From positions 62,001-126,000 of the forward strand of contig NZ_FOXW01000001.1 in the NCBI RefSeq assembly GCF_900115825.1: a stretch of 64,000 nucleotides of DNA, written 5' to 3'. This document shows positions 9,720-18,673 of this stretch, one piece after another (the first letter of the stretch is position 1; every line of letters starts with the position of its first letter). The notes beneath the pieces were generated by a model. The model was not told where the DNA came from and did not search any database. It saw only the letters and a program-made list of their open reading frames with translations. The translations under genes were made by a program, and so were the position numbers. The stretch is from Desemzia incerta (GTDB taxonomy: Bacteria > Bacillota > Bacilli > Lactobacillales > Carnobacteriaceae).

Positions 9720-11756
9720 ATGGATGATAACAGTAAATACCTGGAGTTGTTTTTCGAAGAGTCTGATGAACACATTCAAAGTTTGAATGACTGTGTATTA
9801 GACCTTGAGAGTGATCCAGAAAATCAAGAGATTATTGATGACATGTTTCGTTCAGCTCATACATTAAAAGGTATGGCCGGCACAATGGGATATGATTCAT
9901 TAGCGCAATTAACACATAAAATGGAAAACGTATTTGATCTATTAAAGAAAAAAATAATTAAAGCTGATTCACGTTCTATCGAACTGATCTTTAGTTGTTT
10001 GGATTCTATTTCTGCCATCGTAGAAGATTTGAGACAAGGCGGAGAAGGCGTTTTAGATGTAGCAGATTTAGTCGTGCGATTGAACGCTATCTCTGAAGGA
10101 GAACAAGACGTTTCTGTGGAAGAAAAAACAGTTGCGGAAAGTGACGATAATTTCAATTCGCAATTGCATTTTATTGACGAATCAGACGTAGCCGTAATCG
10201 AAAGTGCTGCTGCGGATGGCTACCAAGCCTATACCGTTACGATCAAGATTGAAGAAACTAGCGGTATGAAAAACGCTCGTGTCTTTCTTGTGATGAGCAA
10301 GTTAGATCAGCAAGGGGAAGTACTTCACTCTGAACCGAATGCAGAAGTATTGGAAAATGAAGATTTTGGTTCCATTTTCAAAGTTGTTTTACTGACTCAA
10401 GCAGATGAGGAAACACTTAAAGAGGCTGCACTGAACAACAGTGAAATTGAAGATGTGTTAGTAAAAGAATTTGACAGCAATGATGTCGTATCTGAAAAAG
10501 AGATCGAAGAAAAAGTTGTCCTTGAGGCAAAAGCTGTTCCTGTAGAAGAAGCGAAAAAAGAAACCGTCAAAAAAACAGCTTCTAAATCAACACAAAGCAA
10601 CCAAACTGTTCGAGTAGACATCACGAAATTAGATGATTTTTTGAATGCTGTTTCTGAATTGCTGATTTACCGAACACGTTTAGAAAGCATCAGTCAAGAC
10701 AACGAGATCAAAGAAATGAATGAGCCGTTGGAACAATTTGCGCGGATCACGACTGAATTGCAAGACTTGGTATTGAAGATTCGTCTTCAACCAGTCAGCA
10801 CAGTGATGACGAATTTCCCTCGTATGATTCGTGATCTTGGAAATGATTTAGGTAAGAAATACAATTTAGTGATCGAAGGCGGAGAAACCGAATTAGACCG
10901 GACAGTTGTTTCAGAACTAGGAGAACCTCTAATTCATTTGATTCGTAATGCTGCAGACCATGGAATCGAGATGCCTGAAGATCGTCAGAAAATCGGGAAA
11001 GATCCAGCAGGATTGATTCATATTTCAGCTTACCAAGAAGGCAACCGAGTCGTACTAACAGTGCGTGATGACGGGAAAGGTTTGAACCCTCAAGCTATCA
11101 AAGAGAGTGCTGAAAGGAAAGGTATTGTGACAACTGGATTGTCAGATCTCGAATTGCAGCATTTGATTTTCCATCCAGGATTTTCTACAGCTAAAGAAGT
11201 GACTGGAATTTCCGGACGTGGAGTTGGGATGGATGCTGTTCAACAGAAAATCCATTCATTAGGCGGAACAGTGGAAATTATCAGTGCAATAAACCAAGGA
11301 ACAACCTTTAAAATCAATTTGCCATTAACGCTGTCCATCATCGATTCATTGCTGATTAAAGTAGGAGACAGTACTTTTGCCATTCCACGAGGAATTATTG
11401 AAAAAGTTGTCAGTCCAGGTCCTGGTGAGATCATTCAAACATATGAAAATGAGATCTACACCACAGGCGGAGCTACACCGGTTATTCGTTTAACTGAAGT
11501 ATTAGGAATGGAAGAGACAAATAATCCAGAACCTTATTTGATCATTGTGAAACTTGGCGAAAATCGATTTGCATTGAAAATCGATGATATCATCAAACAA
11601 CAAGAGATCGTTATCAAAGATCTAGGAAAAGAGTTGTCCCAAGTAAACTGTTACTCAGGAGCCACAATTTTGGGAAATGGAGAAATCGTCTTGATCTTAG
11701 ATGTCACAGCCATTGCCAACGAAAGTCAAGGTGTTCAAAATGCCATCCGAGTTTAG
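9720..11756 (+). CDS. cheA: Chemotaxis histidine kinase CheA
   Basis: Central kinase of the chemotaxis array, 678 residues, cytosolic. P1 (about 1-105) carries the phospho-acceptor His47 in RSAHTLKGMAG. A linker and a CheY/CheB-binding P2 (about 150-255) follow, then a charged linker, the P3 dimerisation helices (about 295-360) and the P4 ATPase domain. P4 has the N box HLIRNAADHGIE (about 404), DDGKGL (about 450) and GRGVGMD (about 499). P5 (about 545-678) is CheW-like. Ribosome site AAAGGAGGG precedes the ATG. The 3' end overlaps cheC by 17 bases. Confidence 0.96.
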   Translation: MDDNSKYLELFFEESDEHIQSLNDCVLDLESDPENQEIIDDMFRSAHTLKGMAGTMGYDSLAQLTHKMENVFDLLKKKIIKADSRSIELIFSCLDSISAIVEDLRQGGEGVLDVADLVVRLNAISEGEQDVSVEEKTVAESDDNFNSQLHFIDESDVAVIESAAADGYQAYTVTIKIEETSGMKNARVFLVMSKLDQQGEVLHSEPNAEVLENEDFGSIFKVVLLTQADEETLKEAALNNSEIEDVLVKEFDSNDVVSEKEIEEKVVLEAKAVPVEEAKKETVKKTASKSTQSNQTVRVDITKLDDFLNAVSELLIYRTRLESISQDNEIKEMNEPLEQFARITTELQDLVLKIRLQPVSTVMTNFPRMIRDLGNDLGKKYNLVIEGGETELDRTVVSELGEPLIHLIRNAADHGIEMPEDRQKIGKDPAGLIHISAYQEGNRVVLTVRDDGKGLNPQAIKESAERKGIVTTGLSDLELQHLIFHPGFSTAKEVTGISGRGVGMDAVQQKIHSLGGTVEIISAINQGTTFKINLPLTLSIIDSLLIKVGDSTFAIPRGIIEKVVSPGPGEIIQTYENEIYTTGGATPVIRLTEVLGMEETNNPEPYLIIVKLGENRFALKIDDIIKQQEIVIKDLGKELSQVNCYSGATILGNGEIVLILDVTAIANESQGVQNAIRV

Positions 11757-12360
11757 TACAGTCCAATTAGATGCTTTAAAAGAAGTGATCAATATTGGTG
11801 GAGGAAATGCTGCAACCAGTTTATCTCAACTCATCAATAAACCGGTGCATATGACAGTGCCAACCATTGAAGTCATGGCATATGAAGATATGTTCGAACA
11901 AGTGATGTCAGAAGATACAATGATTGATGCGGTCCTGACAAAAATGTTTGGACAAGCAGAAGGAGTCTTCTTATTAGTAGGTTTAGAAGAAGATATGAAA
12001 CATTTAGCTTCTATTATGTTGCCGGAAAACAGTGAAACTATGTTGCCGGAAAACAGTGAAACAAATCCAGAGATGATTGACTCAGCTTTGAAAGAGTTAG
12101 CGAATATTTTAGTAAACTCATTTTTGAACGCTGTAACAAAACTGTTGGATATTAACTTATTGACATCCATTCCGTTGTTGACACGGGACATGTTTGGCGC
12201 CATAGTAAGTAGTGTCTATATGGAAAGTGGACAATATGATGATACGATCTTGATTTTAAAAAATGAATTTTATTACATGGGTGAGCGAATGGAAGCAGCG
12301 TTATACTTCGTTCCAACACCAGGCGTATTAGATAAATTATTTAGTGTATTAGGAGTTTGA
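11740..12360 (+). CDS. cheC: CheY-P phosphatase CheC
   Basis: CheC dephosphorylates CheY-P and binds CheD. I place the start at the ATG at 11740 (AAGGTG 6 bases upstream), inside the end of cheA; the 11701 frame start lies within cheA without a ribosome site. The product has 206 residues. Both phosphatase half-sites of the CheC/FliY family (D/S-x3-E-x2-N) are present: DALKEVIN near the start and SALKELAN near residue 115. Between them is a perfect 8-residue tandem repeat (MLPENSET twice), an in-frame 24-bp duplication. Homologues normally have one copy as far as I recall. Confidence 0.9.
   Translation: MPSEFSTVQLDALKEVINIGGGNAATSLSQLINKPVHMTVPTIEVMAYEDMFEQVMSEDTMIDAVLTKMFGQAEGVFLLVGLEEDMKHLASIMLPENSETMLPENSETNPEMIDSALKELANILVNSFLNAVTKLLDINLLTSIPLLTRDMFGAIVSSVYMESGQYDDTILILKNEFYYMGERMEAALYFVPTPGVLDKLFSVLGV
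12016..12063 (+). repeat. 24-bp tandem duplication inside cheC
   Basis: Copies at 12016-12039 and 12040-12063 differ at only the last base. Each encodes MLPENSET in frame. Such near-identity indicates a recent duplication by slippage. Confidence 0.95.
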
Positions 12361-12375
12361 AAGGGGAAATAACAA

Positions 12376-12738
12376 ATGACAAAACGTGTACTTATTGTAG
12401 ATGACGCAGCATTCATGCGTATGAAATTAAAGGATATTTTAGAGAAAAACGGCTATTCAGTTGTAGCAGAAGCAGAGAACGGTGTAGATGCTATTGAAAA
12501 ATACAAAGCTGAAAACCCTGATATTGTTACTATGGACATTACGATGCCTGAAATGGATGGCGTAGACGCATTAAAAGGCATCAAAGCTTTTGATCCAAGT
12601 GCTAAAGTAGTTATGTGCAGCGCAATGGGCCAACAATCTATGGTAATGGACGCGATTCGTGCCGGAGCAATGGACTTTATCGTAAAACCATTTGATACAG
12701 GCCGTGTTATCCAAGCGTTAGATAAAGTCACTCAATAA
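12376..12738 (+). CDS. cheY: Chemotaxis response regulator CheY
   Basis: Single receiver domain of 120 residues that carries the signal from CheA to the flagellar switch. Acidic pair DD9-10, phospho-acceptor Asp54 (VTMDITMPEMDG), the switch Ser in VVMCSAMGQ and the conserved Lys in FIVKPF are all present. AAGGGGAAATAAC precedes the ATG. It lies between cheC (its phosphatase) and cheW, and just upstream of its targets fliM and fliY. Confidence 0.95.
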   Translation: MTKRVLIVDDAAFMRMKLKDILEKNGYSVVAEAENGVDAIEKYKAENPDIVTMDITMPEMDGVDALKGIKAFDPSAKVVMCSAMGQQSMVMDAIRAGAMDFIVKPFDTGRVIQALDKVTQ

Positions 12739-12755
12739 TTGGAGTTGAACAAAAA

Positions 12756-13172
12756 ATGCAAATTGTGATGTTTACGATAAAAGATAACTATTATGCCATA
12801 GAATCAAAAAATGTGGAAGAAATTACGCAACAGTTAACTTGGACACCTGTTCCGAATGCTCCAAAGTGGGTACAAGGATTAATCAATTTAAGAGGTGAAG
12901 TGCTAACTTTGATAAATTTCCAACAATTGTTGTATCCCGATGGCGAAGAAAAAGATTTGTGCTACAATAGGAGCATCATTTTATCAACCGACAAAGGAAA
13001 AGTCGCTTTAATGGTTGATAATGTGGAGGAAGTTACCCAAGTAGAACCATCAGCTATTGAACTTGCGGATAAAAATGCGCAAGAAAAAGTGGCGGGCGTC
13101 ATTTCGATAAAAGAGAAACTCGTCAGCATGCTCAACTTGGATGCTTTACTACCTAAAAGTGAGGGAGAATAG
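12756..13172 (+). CDS. cheW: Chemotaxis coupling protein CheW
   Basis: Bridges receptors and the CheA P5 domain. The product has 138 residues, full length for CheW. The domain has FTIKDNYYAIESKNVEEI, then PNAPKWVQGLINLRGEVL (the strongest CheW block) and ALMVDNVEEVTQV. The stop TAG shares bases with the GTG start of fliM (TAGTG), so translation is probably coupled to the switch genes. It is closer to classical CheW than the copy at 6813. Confidence 0.93.
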   Translation: MQIVMFTIKDNYYAIESKNVEEITQQLTWTPVPNAPKWVQGLINLRGEVLTLINFQQLLYPDGEEKDLCYNRSIILSTDKGKVALMVDNVEEVTQVEPSAIELADKNAQEKVAGVISIKEKLVSMLNLDALLPKSEGE

Positions 13173-14164
13173 TGAAACAAGTCTTATCACAACAAGAGAT
13201 AGACTCCTTATTGGCAGCCGTACAAAGTGGAGAAATCGATTCAGAAGAACTAGAAGAAGCTGAAAAACCGAAAATAAAAGCCTATGACTTCAGACGCCCA
13301 GTTCGTTTGTCAAAAGAATACATTAGTACTTTGACAATGATCTTTGAAGAGTTTGCTAAGATCGCCGGCAACTCGCTGTCTACTCAAGTCCGCAACAACG
13401 TCGACCTGCAACTGGCATCTATTGAACAAGTCAGTTTTGAAGAGTTCACAAATTCTGTTCCTCGTTTTACTTGGATGAATATTTTTCATTCCGAACCACT
13501 GGAAGGTGTTCAAGTAGTAGAAGTGAATCCGCAGTTCACATTGCAAATGATTGAATTGCTGTGCGGGAGTTCGGATATTATCACTACCACTGAACTTCAA
13601 GGAAAAGAAGAGTTTACGGAAATCGAATTGGCTATTTTGGAAGAAGTTTCTGCTAATTTCCAAAGAGCTTTCAAAGCTGCTTGGACTGATATCATGGAAC
13701 TGAACACCGTATTAGATTCCATGGCGACGAACCCGCAAATGCTTCAGAGCATGTCACCCAATGAACCGGTTGTTTTAACAACATTCACCGTGACCTTGTT
13801 AGGAAATCAAACCTTTATGAACTTGTGTATCCCTTATATTTTCTTTGAAAAGATTTTAGACAAGCTGAGTTTTAAAAACTGGTTCCATACAGAAAAAGAA
13901 AATAGTCATTTGGACAGTGATCAATTAGAACAAAATCTGCAATCTGTTCATGTAAATACGGAAGTCTTATTAGGAAAAACAAAGATGACTTTAGACAACT
14001 TTTTACAATTAGAAGTGGGAGACATCATTCAACTGGACGGAAAAACTTCTCAACCGTTAATCATGTCGGTTGAAAACTTACCTTCTTATCTTGTGAAACC
14101 TGGATTAAAAGGGAACAATTTGGCAGTTGAAGTACTAGAAAATATTGGAGGAGAAACAAGCTAA
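13172..14164 (+). CDS. fliM: Flagellar motor switch protein FliM
   Basis: C-ring protein that receives CheY-P. The product has 330 residues with a GTG start overlapping the cheW stop; GAGGGAG lies 6 bases upstream. The N-terminal CheY-binding motif LSQQEIDSLL is at residues 5-14. The middle domain is the CheC-like fold of FliM (YDFRRPVRLSKEYISTL is the standard entry). The C-terminal SpoA domain is at about 255-325 (TEVLLGKTKMTLDNFLQLEVGD). fliY follows with ATG one codon after the stop. Confidence 0.95.
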   Translation: MKQVLSQQEIDSLLAAVQSGEIDSEELEEAEKPKIKAYDFRRPVRLSKEYISTLTMIFEEFAKIAGNSLSTQVRNNVDLQLASIEQVSFEEFTNSVPRFTWMNIFHSEPLEGVQVVEVNPQFTLQMIELLCGSSDIITTTELQGKEEFTEIELAILEEVSANFQRAFKAAWTDIMELNTVLDSMATNPQMLQSMSPNEPVVLTTFTVTLLGNQTFMNLCIPYIFFEKILDKLSFKNWFHTEKENSHLDSDQLEQNLQSVHVNTEVLLGKTKMTLDNFLQLEVGDIIQLDGKTSQPLIMSVENLPSYLVKPGLKGNNLAVEVLENIGGETS

Positions 14165-15249
14165 TGAGTGAAGCATTATCACAAGAAGAAATCGATATGT
14201 TGCTAAATGGAAATTCCTCAGCTCCATCAGAGGAAACAATTGAATCCTTGACGAAAGATCAAAAAGACATCATTGGTGAAGTTGGGAATATCTCTATGTC
14301 TCAAGCAGCGACAACGTTGTCAAAAAACTTGAATCATCAAGTGAAAATTACCACTCCAAGAGTTTCGACAACGACATTCAAAAAAATCATTGAAGAGTCT
14401 GTTACTCCAAAAGTAGCGACGACTGTTGAATTTAAAGAAGGTCTAGTGGGAACGAACTTGTTAATGATGGATGTGAATGACTCAGCTGTTATTGCCGATT
14501 TGATGATGGGCGGAAACGGAGACGTTCAAGTATCCGAATTAACGGAGTTGGAATTGAGTGCAGTCAAAGAAGCAATGAATCAAATGATTGGTTCAGCTTC
14601 TACGGCTATGGCAACAATGCTGGGCAGAATGATCGATATTTTACCGCCGAATGTTCTGGTTTTAGATGAAAGTAATCTAGACGCTCATGAGGATATGATC
14701 AACAACTCAGGAACGGTCTGTAAAATTGCGTTTGATTTGAATGTAGAAGGTATTTTACATAGCGAAATTATGCAAGTCTTTACGTTGGATACCGTCAAAT
14801 TGATTGAAAGTATCGTGATGAATGATACGGCTGAAGTATTGGAAGGACGTACAGCAGAAACAGAAGAAGCTGTTTCTGCACCTGCACCAGAGCCGGTCGT
14901 TGAAGAAACACCTGCTCCAGCTGCTGAAAAAGTGTCGTTTTCAAAACCTCAGTTCTTGGAGTTGAACGCAAAAGAGTCTGAGAAAGCAACGAAAAACTTA
15001 GACTTGATCATGGATGTTCCCTTAGATTTCAGTGTCGTTTTGGGTGAAAGCCGCAAAACGATCAAGGACATTTTGTCATTAGGCACAGGTTCTGTTGTGG
15101 AACTGGATAAAATGACAGATGAGCCATTAGAGATCTATGTGAACGGAAAATTGATCGCTGAAGGCGAAGTCGTTGTCATCAACGAAAGTTTCGGTATCCG
15201 TATCACGAATATTTTAAGCAAAGAACAACGGATCAGACATTTGAGATAA
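14164..15249 (+). CDS. fliY: Flagellar motor switch protein FliY (FliN/CheC fusion)
   Basis: Switch protein that also acts as a CheY-P phosphatase in Bacillus-type motors. The product has 361 residues: CheY-binding motif LSQEEIDMLL at 5-14; a CheC-like domain with two E-x2-N sites (IIGEVGNIS near 38 and VKEAMNQM near 140); a Pro/Ala/Glu linker (about 235-262); and a C-terminal FliN/SpoA domain (about 285-355). It ends the first motility block, followed by a clear terminator. With CheC this gives two CheY-P phosphatases and no CheZ. Confidence 0.94.
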   Translation: MSEALSQEEIDMLLNGNSSAPSEETIESLTKDQKDIIGEVGNISMSQAATTLSKNLNHQVKITTPRVSTTTFKKIIEESVTPKVATTVEFKEGLVGTNLLMMDVNDSAVIADLMMGGNGDVQVSELTELELSAVKEAMNQMIGSASTAMATMLGRMIDILPPNVLVLDESNLDAHEDMINNSGTVCKIAFDLNVEGILHSEIMQVFTLDTVKLIESIVMNDTAEVLEGRTAETEEAVSAPAPEPVVEETPAPAAEKVSFSKPQFLELNAKESEKATKNLDLIMDVPLDFSVVLGESRKTIKDILSLGTGSVVELDKMTDEPLEIYVNGKLIAEGEVVVINESFGIRITNILSKEQRIRHLR

Positions 15250-15265
15250 CAGTAGAGATTCGAAG

Positions 15266-15297
15266 AAAAGGTTAAGACAATTGTCTTAGCCTTTTTT
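15266..15297 (+). terminator. Terminator closing the chemotaxis/switch operon
   Basis: Arms AAAAGG-TAAGAC (15266-15278) and GTCTTA-CCTTTT (15283-15295) pair around a small loop with one T/G bulge pair. A six-T run follows. Confidence 0.85.
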
Positions 15298-15465
15298 GCT
15301 GTCTGCTTTTAGAGAATAGTGTTTTGCGTGCCGTTATGAAGAAAACAGCTTTAAAAATGGAACGCAAATAAAAATAGAGAGTAGAAATGTGTCTTTATTA
15401 TCCAAAATGAAGTGATACATTTTTAATTCACAAAAGATTTCATTTATAAATATTAGAAAGTGAGT

Positions 15466-15492
15466 TAATATTTAAAGGAACTGTCCGATATA
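15466..15492 (+). promoter_or_regulatory. Sigma-28 promoter before flgM
   Basis: TAAT at 15466-15469, 15-bp spacer, CCGATATA at 15485-15492, continuing AAT as in the copy at 2543. It lies 76 bp before the flgM start. The rest of the 15298-15568 gap is AT-rich and shows no gene. Confidence 0.87.
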
Positions 15493-15568
15493 ATCTTTGA
15501 AAGTCATAAAAGACACGAATCGACTAAACAAATTAACTTAATGGACAAGATAGAAAGGAGCTGGAGAC

Positions 15569-15862
15569 ATGAAAATCAATAATGGATACAACCAATATGT
15601 GAATAATTCTCTCCGCTACAATAAAGAAACGACTGAAAATAAAAATATCAAACCTCAAGCAACAGTAAGTGAAGAGGCTGTAAAAGTAGAAATCTCAGAT
15701 GCTGCAAAACAAGTTGCTAAAGCCAATAACAATGCCGCATTCAGCGAAAGAGTACAAGCCATCAAACAAGCTGTATTAAATGGAACATATGAAGTTTCAC
15801 CTGAAAAAATCGCTGATAAAATGGTAGATGACATGAGTCAACAACGTGAGGGCATAGAATAA
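15569..15862 (+). CDS. flgM: Anti-sigma-28 factor FlgM
   Basis: Small protein (97 residues) that binds FliA until it is exported after hook completion. The C-terminal half has the family pattern: VEISDAAKQVAKANNN, then RVQAIKQAVLNGTYEVSPEKIADKMVDDM, close to the FlgM consensus. The N-terminal part is polar and probably disordered. AGAAAGGAG precedes the ATG. It is the first gene behind a sigma-28 promoter, which gives FliA control of its own inhibitor. The stop overlaps the flgN start (TAATG). Confidence 0.92.
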   Translation: MKINNGYNQYVNNSLRYNKETTENKNIKPQATVSEEAVKVEISDAAKQVAKANNNAAFSERVQAIKQAVLNGTYEVSPEKIADKMVDDMSQQREGIE

Positions 15863-16230
15863 TGAGCCAAGAAAATAAAATCTTAGCTTTGTTGTCCGAT
15901 TTTATTGAATTGCTAAAAGACGAAAAAAAAGCTTTGATCGAAAATGATGCAGAGAAAGTGGTAGAAATTGTTTCTGAAAAACAAGTCTTTTTAGAACAAC
16001 TAGAAACGTTATCTCCAGATTCATTTGCTGATGAAGCTTTGAAAGCTCCTTTAGCGGAGATAAAACATTTGCAAGAAACGAATCTAATGTTGACGAAAAC
16101 AGCTCTTCAATTTCAAGAAACGATCTTGAAAGCCATCACGACTACGGTAAAGAGTTCAGGAAATACGTATTCGAAAAAAGGCTATTATAAGGGTAATGAA
16201 CAAGCAACATTGATCAATCAATCGTTATAA
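15862..16230 (+). CDS. flgN: FlgN-family export chaperone
   Basis: Helical protein of 122 residues that is expected to chaperone the hook-filament junction proteins FlgK and FlgL. The sequence is a long amphipathic helix pair (LLSDFIELLKDEKKALIENDAEKVVEIVSEKQVFLEQLE) ending in a YSKKGYY tail, as in FlgN proteins. Its place between flgM and flgK is the normal Firmicutes order. Sequence identity to known FlgN is low by eye, so the assignment rests on both pattern and position. Confidence 0.8.
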   Translation: MSQENKILALLSDFIELLKDEKKALIENDAEKVVEIVSEKQVFLEQLETLSPDSFADEALKAPLAEIKHLQETNLMLTKTALQFQETILKAITTTVKSSGNTYSKKGYYKGNEQATLINQSL

Positions 16231-16249
16231 GAAATGAAGAGGTGGAAAA

Positions 16250-17689
16250 ATGTCCGGATTATTTGGATCGTTAAACTCAGCAACATCAGGAATGACGTCA
16301 GCTCAGACAGTCCTGCAAACAATCAGTCACAACGTAGCTAACGCAAATACAGATGGGTATTCAAAACAACGAGTAACGTTGGAAACAAATAACCCGTTCA
16401 ATAAATCTGGTGTCGGCCAATTAGGTACCGGCGTGCGTGTTTCAGGCGTGATACGTGTAGTAGATGACGCTGTAGTAGAACAATTGAGAGACGAAAACAG
16501 TACATTAGCAAAATTCGAATCAAAATCAGATGCGCTTCAACAATTAGAAGCTATTTTTAATGAACCGTCTAAAACAGGCTTGAGCAACAACTTAAGTGAA
16601 GTATTCGCTTCATGGACTTATTTAGGCTCAAACCCAGAAGTAGCAACGGCTAAAACAATGGTCGTGCAAAATTCTGAAACCATGACCGATACAATGAATC
16701 ACATGGCTACTCAGTTGGAAAAACTGCAAGGAAATACATTAAAAGGTATTGAGCAAGATGTGAAAGACTTCAATACCAAGTTAGAGCAATTACATTCTCT
16801 AAACAAACAAGTTTCTTACTCTATTTCCAGTGGTCAAACACCAAATGACTTGTTGGATAAACAAGACGCTTTATTGAGTGAAATGAGTGAACTGGCTGGA
16901 GTCGAAGTGAAATTTGACGAGATGCGCCAAGCTACAGTGAGTATTGGCGGTCAAGAGTTGTTAACACCAACCAGTATGCAAAAGTTAGCTGTTGCGGTAC
17001 AACCTAATCCAGAAGGAAAGGTTGTGTTAGCTGGAGATACTACTAAAGAGATCACTTTAACCAGCGGATCAGCTAAGGGTTCTCAAGAAGCATTGGCAGA
17101 AATTAACAAGCAAGTAGCTAATTTAAATGATTTTGCCTATACTTTTGCTACAGCAGTCAATACGATACATAGCGGTGATGGAAATGAATATGGGAAACCG
17201 TTCTTTGATCTAGGTGCCGACGGAAATTATGCGAAAAACATTTCTGTTCAAGCTGACTTGGTGAAGGATCCGGAAAAAGTTAGTTCAGGAAAATCTTTAG
17301 ACAAACCAGCTGCAGGGGATGGAAGCAGAGCTCAAGCGATCGCTGATTTACAAAACACGAAATTAGTTTACTCTTCAAATGCAACTTTTGATTATGATGA
17401 AACAACTATGACATTTGAAGATCAACCTAATGGAACTTCTGTTTCTAATGGTTATAACGATATCGTTACAGAAATTGGAATTACGAAACAACAATCAGAT
17501 AATATGTTTGCTAGTCAAAAAGATTTAGTGCAATTACTAGATCAACGACGCCAATCAATTTCCGGTGTTTCAATCAATGAAGAAGTAGCAAATATGATTC
17601 AACATCAGAGTGCTTTCCAAGCGAATTCTCGAATGATTTCAACGATTTCTGAAATGCTGGACACTTTGATCAACCGGACGGGGGTATAA
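16250..17689 (+). CDS. flgK: Hook-filament junction protein FlgK (HAP1)
   Basis: Extracellular axial protein of 479 residues that joins hook and filament. The N-terminus has the rod/hook signature SGMTSAQTVLQTISHNVANANTDGYSKQ (positions 14-41, N-x-N-T-x-G-Y). The C-terminus has SISGVSINEEVANMIQHQSAF and ends in a helix typical of axial proteins. AGAGGTGG precedes the ATG. flgL follows 6 bp after the stop. Confidence 0.95.
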   Translation: MSGLFGSLNSATSGMTSAQTVLQTISHNVANANTDGYSKQRVTLETNNPFNKSGVGQLGTGVRVSGVIRVVDDAVVEQLRDENSTLAKFESKSDALQQLEAIFNEPSKTGLSNNLSEVFASWTYLGSNPEVATAKTMVVQNSETMTDTMNHMATQLEKLQGNTLKGIEQDVKDFNTKLEQLHSLNKQVSYSISSGQTPNDLLDKQDALLSEMSELAGVEVKFDEMRQATVSIGGQELLTPTSMQKLAVAVQPNPEGKVVLAGDTTKEITLTSGSAKGSQEALAEINKQVANLNDFAYTFATAVNTIHSGDGNEYGKPFFDLGADGNYAKNISVQADLVKDPEKVSSGKSLDKPAAGDGSRAQAIADLQNTKLVYSSNATFDYDETTMTFEDQPNGTSVSNGYNDIVTEIGITKQQSDNMFASQKDLVQLLDQRRQSISGVSINEEVANMIQHQSAFQANSRMISTISEMLDTLINRTGV

Positions 17690-17695
17690 TGAACG

Positions 17696-18631
17696 ATGAG
17701 AATAACTGATTCTTACATGTCTTCGAATTTTATCAATAACCTTCAAAGCAATCTAAAAAACCTTTCTAAAGTCCAAAATCAATTATCTTCTTTAAAAGAA
17801 GTAAGCAAATCTTCAGACAATCCTATGTTGGTATCAGAAATAATGGATTTAAACAACAGTATTATCCAAAATGAAGAATACATGCTAACAATCAAAGATT
17901 CGATTGATTTTTCAAACATGCAAGACAGTGCGTATGATGCAGCAACAAAATCTTTATCTCGAATACGTACATTGATTCAACAAGCAGCAACAGGTACCGT
18001 AAATAATGACGATCGCAAAATAATCAAAGAAGAAGTTGAAGCAGAAATTCAGACATTAACTGATGCTTTGAATACTAATTTCGGCGGGAAATATATTTTT
18101 TCTGGGCAAAACACGACCACTAAACCATTCAGTATTGAAAGAGATGCTAATGGTGAAATGACAGGTTTGAATTATGCCGGTACAACTGATGAAGGTACAA
18201 GTGGTAATCTAACAAGAAGAATAGCTCAAGGCGTTACCGTTGAACTCAAAACAGATGGTAGGGAATTATTGAATGAACGAAATTCGATTGATACACCAGA
18301 TAATTTAGGTACCTTCTTAGCAAGAACCTTATCAGCTTTGGAAACAGGAAATGTTGAATCTTTATCTGGTGAATTACTTGTTAGAGCAGAGCAAGAAATA
18401 GATAATATCGTTACGAATAGAACTGAAAATGGAGCAATATTCAATCGATTAGAAGCAGCTAAAGAACGTAGTACAGCTGAAAATTTGAATTTGGAATCGA
18501 TGCGTTCAGATAAACAAGATATAGATTTAGCTGAAAAATTTATGGAGTATACTATGGAGCAGACCGCTTACCAAGCATCGTTAGCGATGGGGACAAAAAT
18601 ATTATCTACTAGTATTTTAGACTATCTGTAA
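17696..18631 (+). CDS. flgL: Hook-filament junction protein FlgL (HAP3)
   Basis: Flagellin-like axial protein of 311 residues. N-terminal MRITDSYMSSNFINNLQSNL and the LSSLKEVSKSSDNP block (matching the flagellin D0/D1 helix) are present, and the C-terminal half ends with DLAEKFMEYTMEQTAYQASL. The stop codon lies within the loop of the transcription terminator, so a ribosome finishing flgL would cover the hairpin. It ends the flgM operon. Confidence 0.94.
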   Translation: MRITDSYMSSNFINNLQSNLKNLSKVQNQLSSLKEVSKSSDNPMLVSEIMDLNNSIIQNEEYMLTIKDSIDFSNMQDSAYDAATKSLSRIRTLIQQAATGTVNNDDRKIIKEEVEAEIQTLTDALNTNFGGKYIFSGQNTTTKPFSIERDANGEMTGLNYAGTTDEGTSGNLTRRIAQGVTVELKTDGRELLNERNSIDTPDNLGTFLARTLSALETGNVESLSGELLVRAEQEIDNIVTNRTENGAIFNRLEAAKERSTAENLNLESMRSDKQDIDLAEKFMEYTMEQTAYQASLAMGTKILSTSILDYL

Positions 18632-18653
18632 AAGATAGTCTTTTTTTTTTTTA
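18619..18653 (+). terminator. Terminator overlapping the flgL stop codon
   Basis: There are perfect 9-bp arms (18619-18627 and 18633-18641), a GTAAA loop that contains the TAA stop of flgL, and a run of T of about 12. Confidence 0.88.
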
Positions 18654-18673
18654 TAAAAGAAAAATAAAGTACT

